Origin: DASPJL01 sp035628645
Lineage (GTDB): Bacteria; Bacteroidota; Bacteroidia; Cytophagales; Cyclobacteriaceae
Reading direction: 5' to 3'
NCBI GenBank assembly: GCA_035628645.1
Contig: DASPJL010000029.1
Coordinates: forward strand, 1 to 5,866
DNA: 5,866 nt
How positions within the stretch are numbered: the first letter of the stretch is position 1; each line of letters opens with the position of its first letter. Made by a program: the position numbers and the translations under genes. Of the stretch, positions 1 through 5,035 are shown one piece after another. A model generated the notes under the pieces. That model did no database searches, was not told the origin of the DNA, and saw only the letters and a list, made by a program, of their open reading frames with translations.

Positions 1-919
1 CTATCTGGCTATAGTTGTTTTCCTTGAACCACACGAAAACCTCGTACGGAGTATGCCCCGACTGGTAGCTAGGTGTCACGCTGTCAAAAGTATCCAGTAT
101 GCTCCATTTGAAGTCCTTCAGAAAGAAAGAAGGGAGAAAGCTGTTTACCAACGTGCGTGTCCAGGCAAACAGGTGGAAAGGTGCAAAAACAGTACAAGCT
201 ATATATGTGTAAATAAGAGGAGGATAATGTCCAAAAACAGGCCAGGTAAGCTTAAATGCCTTCCGCCAGAATTTAACAGCAGGGAGATCATAATAGCCCC
301 CCTGTCCATATACGGCGCAGGCTGTCCAGCCACCCTTTTTAACAGTTTCAGTAATTTCATTAAACCCTTTTTTTGGATTCGGCGTGTGATGCAGTACACC
401 GATAGTAAAAGCGCCATCAAAAACACCAGGTTTAAATGGTGAATTCAGTATGTCACCCTGAACTATTAAAACATTCGGATCGCCTTTAAAATTCTGGTAT
501 GCGGCCTCAACAGCACTGCTGTAGTCAAGTCCAACCATCCGGGCGCCTTTCATCCGGCCCACTTCTATAAACCTTCCCGGTCCGCAGCCAAAATCGGCTA
601 CCAGCTGGCCTTCAATGTTTTTCCTGTGGGTTATTTTTTCCCACATACCCATTGTAAGGCCCTCATATTTCCTGCCTTTGTTTTCGCTCTCAAATTGCAC
701 CCTCGACCACTTGTTCCACTGCCAGCCAAAGGATTTAGCATAATTTTCATTAGCATTATATCCGGCAAATCTGGGTACTCCTCTCACAATGGGGTATGCA
801 TTGGTGGAAGAAACCAGTTGGCCTTCTATTATAAAGCCGTTTTCTTCCTTTTCAATTGTAAGTGTAAGGTCTTCTTTTGTAATAGGATCACAAAGAATCG
901 AAATGAATGATGGATGCAT
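1..919 (-). CDS. SAM-dependent class I methyltransferase with Trm112-like N-terminus, 3' end cut by window edge
   Basis: This open frame starts at the ATG complementary to 917-919 and stays open for 306 codons to the left edge. Residues 1-52 resemble a Trm112-like segment (ILCDPIT...YPIVRGVPRF), but only one cysteine (Cys10) remains of the usual metal-binding set. The Rossmann methyltransferase core follows: motif I VADFGCGPGRFIE (107-119), the acidic SAM-ribose loop VGLDYSS (129-135), and FDGAFTIGVLHHTPNP (167-182). Near the end, SGHTPYEVFVWFKENNY (288-304) matches the usual C-terminal part of methyltransferases found in polysaccharide clusters, so probably few residues are missing. The enzyme should be cytosolic; the acceptor cannot be read from sequence. 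It lies downstream of the GT11 gene on the same strand, so a role in modifying the same glycan is plausible but inferred. G+C in sampled lines (about 48%) is well above that of the upstream sugar genes. The alternative is a methyltransferase for a lipid or small molecule. Confidence 0.9.
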   Translation of the reverse strand, partial: MHPSFISILCDPITKEDLTLTIEKEENGFIIEGQLVSSTNAYPIVRGVPRFAGYNANENYAKSFGWQWNKWSRVQFESENKGRKYEGLTMGMWEKITHRKNIEGQLVADFGCGPGRFIEVGRMKGARMVGLDYSSAVEAAYQNFKGDPNVLIVQGDILNSPFKPGVFDGAFTIGVLHHTPNPKKGFNEITETVKKGGWTACAVYGQGGYYDLPAVKFWRKAFKLTWPVFGHYPPLIYTYIACTVFAPFHLFAWTRTLVNSFLPSFFLKDFKWSILDTFDSVTPSYQSGHTPYEVFVWFKENNYSQI

Positions 920-938
920 TTTAGTGGTTAGTAAAAGA

Positions 939-946
939 CAAAAATA
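939..946 (-). promoter_or_regulatory. Possible Bacteroidota -7 promoter box for the methyltransferase
   Basis: The minus strand reads TATTTTTG here, an exact match to the Bacteroidota -7 consensus TAnnTTTG, about 20 bases upstream of the methyltransferase ATG. Eighteen bases further upstream is TTTA, one mismatch from the -33 TTTG element. If functional, it lies between the insertion sequence and the gene, so the methyltransferase could be transcribed despite the insertion. The motif is short and the DNA is A+T-rich, so a chance match is quite possible. Confidence 0.35.
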
Positions 947-974
947 GACTTTCGGCGGATACTTTAAAAATGTT

Positions 975-983
975 TAAATCTTA
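975..983. repeat. Left target-site duplication of the IS982-family element
   Basis: TAAATCTTA directly precedes the left terminal inverted repeat and recurs directly after the right one at 1970-1978. A 9-bp duplication is at the upper end of the 3-9 bp range known for IS982 elements. Because the target begins TAA and ends TTA, and the element begins and ends ACGT, the boundary is not unique: 7-, 5- or 3-bp duplications with longer inverted repeats fit the same bases. The 9-bp reading is chosen because it makes the element begin with AC, as family members do. Confidence 0.85.
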
Positions 984-1000
984 ACGTGTTGTGCTATCAA
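984..1000. repeat. Left terminal inverted repeat (IRL) of the IS
   Basis: ACGTGTTGTGCTATCAA is the exact reverse complement of 1953-1969. The match breaks at the 18th base (C against A). It is the binding and cleavage end for the transposase. Confidence 0.95.
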
Positions 1001-1075
1001 CAAATGTTTATAACTATTTGATATAAAATATGTTGCGCGATGGTCTTTATAAGTGACTAAACCAATAAAGCCATT

Positions 1076-1956
1076 ATGCACAACATCTATTCAAACTTCA
1101 AAAAGTTTTACCTGATTGCCAAAGATATTTTTCAAGGTGAGGTAGATAAATACCAAAATTTTCATTTTTATGCAGTAAAGCCTAAGATGAACGACCTTGA
1201 AATTATTTCCCTTTCCTGTTGTATGGAAGCTATTGGGATTGATTCGGAGAACCTCTTGTGGAGCAAGCTGATGAAAGAGTACAGTAATAACTTCAGGAAT
1301 TTGATTGACCGTTCGCGGTTTAACCGCAGACGCAGAAGGCTTAGTCCATTTATAGAACGGGCTCAGCATTCTATTTCTTCAAAGCTGGATAAATATAGCA
1401 ACCGCCTAATAGTTGACAGTGTGCCGGTTCCGGTTGTAAAATTAGCCCGTGAAAAAACTTTCAGGGCTTTTAAAAAATCGTTTGAAACCGTGAACAAAAG
1501 CTGGTTTATAGGATATAAGCTTCATGTAATAATTTATGATAATGGCGTGGTTCAGCAAAGTGCCATAACAAAAGGAAACATACATGATATAAATTTTGTA
1601 AAACAGCTTGAAAGGCTACCGGAGGGAAAGCAGTTACTGGGAGACAGGGCCTACATTTCAAAACAGTACAGCTTGATTTATTCGAAAAGTATTCTGTAAG
1701 ATTAAAAGTTCCCTTTCGAAATAATCAATACGACTATAAAAAGCACCCAAAGAAACTCAAATCGGCCAGGCAAATGATAGAAACTTTTTTTGCCCAAATG
1801 TGCGACCAACTGAACCTTCGGAGAAATTATGCCAAAAGCTTTGAAGGCTTAGCTGTAAGGCTAACTTCCAAATTGGCAGCCATGTCTTTTTTACATTGGA
1901 TAAACCATATCAATGGAAGAAAGTTAGCTCAAATTAAACATGCGCTATTTTTTTGA
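1076..1956 (+). pseudogene. IS982-family DDE transposase, broken by a -1 frameshift near 1661-1668
   Basis: The first part (ATG at 1076, stop at 1697-1699, 207 residues) holds the first two catalytic acids: Asp114 in LIVDSVPVPV and Asp190 in LLGDRAYIS. At about 1661-1668 the homologous reading moves to the -1 frame and continues as VQLDLFEKYSVRLKVPF, then NNQYDYKKHPKK, then the third acidic residue in MIETFFAQM (Glu codon at 1780-1782), ending at TGA 1954-1956 inside the right inverted repeat. The two frames together give about 293 residues, the usual length for the family. A loss of one A from the run in TCAAAACAG would explain the shift. Since the final Glu is separated from both Asp residues, neither product should be active alone. 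A programmed frameshift is less likely, because no canonical slippery heptamer is present. A sequencing error in the A run cannot be excluded. Confidence 0.9.
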
Positions 1957-1969
1957 TAGCACAACACGT
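1953..1969. repeat. Right terminal inverted repeat (IRR) of the IS
   Basis: TTGATAGCACAACACGT is the perfect inverse of 984-1000. It overlaps the transposase stop codon (1954-1956), and its last base pair is also the third base of the GT11 stop codon read from the other strand. Confidence 0.95.
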
Positions 1970-2835
1970 TAAATCTTAATCCAGCCAGAGGGAATAAGGT
2001 CTTTGGTGTTAATTGATTCCTCAGCAAACCATCTGCCAGGTGCAATAACCATTTTTTCGGGGTTTCTATTTAACCATGCTGCCCACCAACTAAAACTACT
2101 ATTTGCAATTATATTGTGTTTGCATGCAGCCATTAGTCTTAAGTCCTCATGACTATTTACAAAATCATTTTGCTCTACGTATCGGATAGCATAATGGGTT
2201 TTAAAATTTTCCTTCACAAAAGGCATATCGTTCGAAAAAATAAAAAGGGTTGGGGCATCCAACTTTGAACATACTCTTTCTACAGCTTCGTGATAATATT
2301 CGAGACTACAAACGCCATGAAACTCATTTGTTCTTTTGGCATATATATAATCTCCGCGCCGAAAATGAACTGAAACTGAGTTAGTATTATTTATTTCTGC
2401 TAAAAATTCAGCATTTAAGCCTGTTGCGGGCTGTGCAAACTCAAAGTCCTTTTGTATGGTCTGTTCTATAGAACTAAAAAATTTATGTGATTGATAAAAA
2501 CCTTTAATATAAGAATCGTTCGGTGTTTCAAAAAAAGATGGAAAATATTCAAAACCAGTTTGAGCCACAATTCTTCCATTAGCGTTTATACCCAACAAAT
2601 TAGCTATTTTTTTTGCTATTCCTTTTAAGGGTTTAAATCTTTTGTACTCTTCATTAGTAGGAAAATCGACTTTTAATTTGAAAACACCAAGGTGGTAAAA
2701 ATATTTAACATAGGGGTATTCATCTTCATTAAAATAAACTTTTAGTTCAGTTCCAATCCTTTTAGCCAATGCTTTACCAGCAGCATACTGAAACATTTGG
2801 TTGCCTATGCCTCCCATTAAATATACTAAAATCAT
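1969..2835 (-). CDS. GT11-family glycosyltransferase (alpha-1,2-fucosyl/colitosyltransferase)
   Basis: This complete 288-residue protein transfers a deoxyhexose from a GDP-sugar to a glycan acceptor, presumably in the cytosol or on the inner membrane face during surface-polysaccharide assembly. The GT11 landmarks are all present: MGGIGNQMFQYAAGKALA (7-24), YIKGFYQSHKFF (109-120), the GDP-binding motif VHFRRGDY (156-163), LFIFSNDMPFVKEN (197-210) and CKHNIIANSSFSWWAAWL (238-255). The length is usual for bacterial GT11. The start lies 7 bp after the stop of the ColD-like gene, so the two are surely co-transcribed. GT11 enzymes normally use GDP-L-fucose, but next to ColD the donor may be GDP-L-colitose, which is fucose lacking the 3-hydroxyl. 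The acceptor cannot be predicted. The stop codon (1969-1971) is completed by the terminal base of the insertion sequence, and the protein ends GWIKI just as it would without the insertion. Confidence 0.92.
   Translation of the reverse strand: MILVYLMGGIGNQMFQYAAGKALAKRIGTELKVYFNEDEYPYVKYFYHLGVFKLKVDFPTNEEYKRFKPLKGIAKKIANLLGINANGRIVAQTGFEYFPSFFETPNDSYIKGFYQSHKFFSSIEQTIQKDFEFAQPATGLNAEFLAEINNTNSVSVHFRRGDYIYAKRTNEFHGVCSLEYYHEAVERVCSKLDAPTLFIFSNDMPFVKENFKTHYAIRYVEQNDFVNSHEDLRLMAACKHNIIANSSFSWWAAWLNRNPEKMVIAPGRWFAEESINTKDLIPSGWIKI
1970..1978. repeat. Right target-site duplication of the IS982-family element
   Basis: TAAATCTTA directly follows the right inverted repeat and is identical to 975-983. 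It comprises the last codons of the GT11 gene (Lys-Ile and part of the stop, read on the minus strand). The left copy is therefore a stranded remnant of that gene's 3' end. Confidence 0.85.
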
Positions 2836-2842
2836 AAATATT

Positions 2843-4018
2843 TTAATATTTATATAAACAACTGCTTATTGTTTCCAAATCGTTTTCAGTTAATTCTGGA
2901 TAATTACCACAATAAAAGCCATTTTCATGTAAAAAGTCGGTGCCTGGCAATTCGTAAAAGTCATTTACATATTTAGCATAAAATGGTTGTTTTTGCATAT
3001 TTCCAGCTATCATAGGTCTAATTTCTATACCAGCACCTGAAAATTGTGACAAATAATATTCTCTTAGTTCGGCATTTTTACAAATTACGGGAATGGCGAA
3101 GGTAGATAGTTTTTTCATGTGATCTCTTTTGAGAACCATAAAGTCTGGGTTTGCGAGCATTATTTTTTCAAGTCGGTGGTAATTTTTCTCACGGGTGTCA
3201 ATATTTTCATCCAAGAATTGTAACTGAAAAAGTCCCAAAAATCCAGTTATTTCTGTAGGTCTTAAATTATATCCTAAATCATAAAATGTGTATTTAGCGT
3301 CAAATTCAGACTTGATATTATATTTTTTCCGCCATTTAATTTGCTGTGATGCGCTAAGGTTTCTATCCCAACCGTTAGCCCGAACTATTTTTAGCATTTC
3401 TGTAAGTTCCGCATCATCAGTACAAATCATTCCTCCTTCAATAGTAGACATGTGGTGTGCTACAAAAAAAGAAAAGGTTGCCGCAACACCAAAGTTTCCT
3501 GCTTTTCCGCCTTGAATTTCACTTCCCAATGACTCGCAATTATCCTCAATTAAAATGATATTTTTTTCAGCACAAATCCGTTTTACCTGATCAATATCGC
3601 CTAAGAAACCAAGGGCGTTAGTAATAAACAAAGCCTGCATTTGAGTTTGTTCTAACCGTTCGAGTAAATTATGTGACATAATATTCAAAGTAGTACGGTC
3701 GCAATCAACAGGAACGGGAACCAAACCGGTCTGGATTATAGGCATAACATTAGTAGACCATGTAAGCGCTGAAAATCCAATTTTATCTCCATCTTTTAAC
3801 CGGCCCAAATTTTTTAGAGCTTGTAATAAAGCCAAGTTGGCACTCCCACCACTGTTGAATAATATACCTTCTTTTCTACCTTGCTTTTTAGAAAACTCGA
3901 CTTCAAACATAGCACAATTAGCATCCATGCTCAGTCTGTTTGATTTTAAAATGAATTCGGCCAAAGCCTTTTTAGTTTCAAACTCATTTAAAAAGGCATA
4001 TTTCATTAATGGTATCAT
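2843..4018 (-). CDS. colD: GDP-4-keto-6-deoxy-D-mannose 3-dehydratase (ColD-like), PLP enzyme with His in place of Lys
   Basis: This 391-residue protein belongs to the DegT/DnrJ/EryC1/StrS fold-type I PLP group. It has the phosphate-binding NSGGSANL (55-62), the stacking region ALTWSTN (84-90), and IEDNCESLG (157-165), whose Asp159 should contact the cofactor ring. Where aminotransferases carry the Schiff-base lysine, it has TFSFFVAHHMSTIEGG (181-196), with His188 at that place. This replacement defines ColD, which removes the 3-hydroxyl of GDP-4-keto-6-deoxymannose using glutamate, PMP and no iron-sulfur cluster. IRPMIAGN (333-340), VRANGWDRNL (212-221) and GYNLRPTEITG (249-259) also resemble E. 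coli ColD as I recall it, and the length agrees (about 388). The other Lys-to-His group, the CDP-sugar E1 dehydrases (RfbH/AscC), is longer and has a four-cysteine cluster not apparent here. The gene is 8 bp after the Fcl/ColC gene and 7 bp before GT11. Met5 is an alternative start. Confidence 0.88.
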   Translation of the reverse strand: MIPLMKYAFLNEFETKKALAEFILKSNRLSMDANCAMFEVEFSKKQGRKEGILFNSGGSANLALLQALKNLGRLKDGDKIGFSALTWSTNVMPIIQTGLVPVPVDCDRTTLNIMSHNLLERLEQTQMQALFITNALGFLGDIDQVKRICAEKNIILIEDNCESLGSEIQGGKAGNFGVAATFSFFVAHHMSTIEGGMICTDDAELTEMLKIVRANGWDRNLSASQQIKWRKKYNIKSEFDAKYTFYDLGYNLRPTEITGFLGLFQLQFLDENIDTREKNYHRLEKIMLANPDFMVLKRDHMKKLSTFAIPVICKNAELREYYLSQFSGAGIEIRPMIAGNMQKQPFYAKYVNDFYELPGTDFLHENGFYCGNYPELTENDLETISSCLYKY

Positions 4019-4026
4019 TCTTCTTA

Positions 4027-4965
4027 TTATGGGTTTAGTTGTTGTTTATATATCATTATCATTTCTTCAATACCCTGTTCTAGAGATATTTCGGGTGAAA
4101 ATCCAAGTTTTTCCATGCGACTTACATCCATGCATTTTCTCAACATGCCGTCGGGCTTGCTATTGTCCCAATGTATTTGACCTGTGTATCCGACTTTTAA
4201 CATAATCAGCTCGGCCAGGTCTTTAATACTTATATCCTTACCAGTACCAATATTAATAAATTCTTCGTTATCATAATTCTTCATCATGTATAAAACTGCT
4301 GATGCAAGATCTCTAACATGCATAAATTCCCGGCGAGCTATTCCTGTTCCCCATAACGTAACTGAAGGAGCGTTGGACAGTTTGGCGTCTATAAATCTTC
4401 GGACAAGTGCTGACAAAACGTGAGACTTTTCAAGATCAAAGCTATCATTAGGACCATAAAGATTACTTGGCATTAAAGATATAGTGTTAAATCCATATTG
4501 CTTCCGGTAATACTCACACATTTTTAGTCCAGCAATCTTAGCTATTGCATATCCTTCATTTGTGGGTTCTAGTTTACCAGTAAGTAAGTATTCTTCCTTC
4601 ATCGGTTGGGGGCAATCTTTGGGGTAAATACATGAACTCCCTAAAAAGATTAATTTTTTACAACCGTTTCGGTATGCTGCATCAATAATATTATTTTGTA
4701 TTACCAAATTTTCATAAAGAAAATCTGCTGGGCTATTCATATTAGCATTTATTCCGCCAACTCGGGCAGCTGCAAGAATAACAATGTCAGGCCTATAATT
4801 TTTAAAGAAATTGATGACTTTATTTTGATCTAAAAGATTAACTTCATTTTTTTCTTTAATTATCAAATTTGAGGACTTTTGCTTTTGCAATTCCTTTAGT
4901 ACTGCTGAGCCCACCATTCCCTTATGGCCTGCGATAAAAATACTTGGATTTTTGCTATTACTCAT
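4027..4965 (-). CDS. GDP-L-colitose synthase (ColC) or GDP-L-fucose synthase (Fcl), NADPH-dependent epimerase/reductase
   Basis: The 312-residue protein is an extended short-chain dehydrogenase of the GDP-4-keto-6-deoxymannose 3,5-epimerase/4-reductase family. It shows the NADP-binding IFIAGHKGMVGSAV (9-22), LAAARVGGINAN (64-75), FLGSSCIYPK (107-116), EPTNEGYAIAKIAG (133-146), MPSNLYGPNDSF (165-176) and WGTGIARREFMHV (205-217). The catalytic set of E. coli Fcl is conserved: Ser110, Tyr139 and Lys143, plus the epimerisation pair Cys112 and His182. The start is placed at the Met coded at 4963-4965, because family proteins begin just before the first strand. The frame is open to an ATG at 5026-5028, but those 21 extra residues lack family likeness and would overlap the divergent promoter region. 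ColC, which epimerises C5 and reduces C4 of the 3-deoxy intermediate, is homologous to Fcl. With a ColD-like gene 8 bp downstream I favour ColC, but the sequence alone does not separate the two. Confidence 0.9.
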   Translation of the reverse strand: MSNSKNPSIFIAGHKGMVGSAVLKELQKQKSSNLIIKEKNEVNLLDQNKVINFFKNYRPDIVILAAARVGGINANMNSPADFLYENLVIQNNIIDAAYRNGCKKLIFLGSSCIYPKDCPQPMKEEYLLTGKLEPTNEGYAIAKIAGLKMCEYYRKQYGFNTISLMPSNLYGPNDSFDLEKSHVLSALVRRFIDAKLSNAPSVTLWGTGIARREFMHVRDLASAVLYMMKNYDNEEFINIGTGKDISIKDLAELIMLKVGYTGQIHWDNSKPDGMLRKCMDVSRMEKLGFSPEISLEQGIEEMIMIYKQQLNP

Positions 4966-5034
4966 GCCTATGTACTTGCCAAAATTCGTTAAGTGAATAT
5001 TTATAACATTATAATATTTTAAAAGCATACCTTT
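4966..5034. promoter_or_regulatory. Divergent intergenic region, should hold promoters for both directions
   Basis: These 69 very A+T-rich bases separate the start of the minus-strand sugar operon from the plus-strand secreted-protein gene, so the operon promoter should lie here or just inside the divergent gene. On the minus strand, GAATTTTG (4980-4987) matches TAnnTTTG at all but one specified base and lies 14 bases before the Fcl/ColC start, but no TTTG element is seen at the right distance upstream. I see no clear operator palindrome or riboswitch. Confidence 0.4.
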
Positions 5035-5035
5035 G
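5028..5035 (+). promoter_or_regulatory. Exact TAnnTTTG -7 box overlapping the proposed GTG start
   Basis: TACCTTTG matches the Bacteroidota -7 consensus exactly, and its last G is the first base of the GTG start at 5035. A second exact match, TACTTTTG, lies at 5045-5052. If either drives transcription, the RNA would begin downstream of the GTG, and translation would have to start at a later codon such as TTG 5050-5052 (possible only with the first box). No TTTG -33 element is seen at a normal distance from either box, so chance remains possible. Confidence 0.3.

Larger units (their letters stand above)
984..1969 (+). mobile_element. IS982-family insertion sequence, 986 bp, with frameshifted transposase
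   Basis: The element has perfect 17-bp terminal inverted repeats, a 9-bp target duplication on each side, and one transposase frame spanning most of its length. Size (986 bp, family about 1 kb), AC ends and the DDE transposase all fit IS982. It is inserted between the GT11 gene and the methyltransferase gene, in the opposite orientation to that operon. Its right end supplies the first base (on the plus strand) of the GT11 stop codon. Removing the element and one duplication leaves a 54-bp spacer between GT11 stop and methyltransferase start, so the two genes were probably co-transcribed before insertion. The intact repeats and perfect duplication suggest a fairly recent arrival, although the transposase is already broken. 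Confidence 0.95.

Noticed and set aside
199..910. Several open frames of 75-129 codons within 1-919 on both strands
   Set aside because: They overlap the methyltransferase frame, show no recognisable motifs, and are shadows of it.
974..984. An 11-bp direct repeat TTAAATCTTAA (also at 1969-1979) as the target duplication, or shorter 7-, 5- or 3-bp versions with inverted repeats up to 20 bp
   Set aside because: All fit the same bases because of the local symmetry. The 9-bp choice makes the element begin with AC, as IS982 members do, and stays within the family range. The pre-insertion sequence is the same in every case.
1011..1026. TAACTATTTG as a promoter -7 box for the transposase
   Set aside because: Spacing between TA and TTTG does not fit TAnnTTTG, and no -33 element is apparent.
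1655..1668. Programmed -1 ribosomal frameshift in the transposase
   Set aside because: The local bases TTTCAAAACAG do not form an in-frame X XXY YYZ slippery heptamer, and the IS982 family normally uses a single frame, so a mutation or read error is simpler.
2836..2860. A/T-rich imperfect palindrome at the ColD-GT11 junction as a terminator
   Set aside because: It has no stable G+C stem, and the genes are 7 bp apart in an evident operon.
3288..4205. Plus-strand open frames at 3288-3515 and 3837-4205
   Set aside because: They are antisense to the ColD-like and Fcl/ColC genes, whose motifs are clear, and resemble no known protein.
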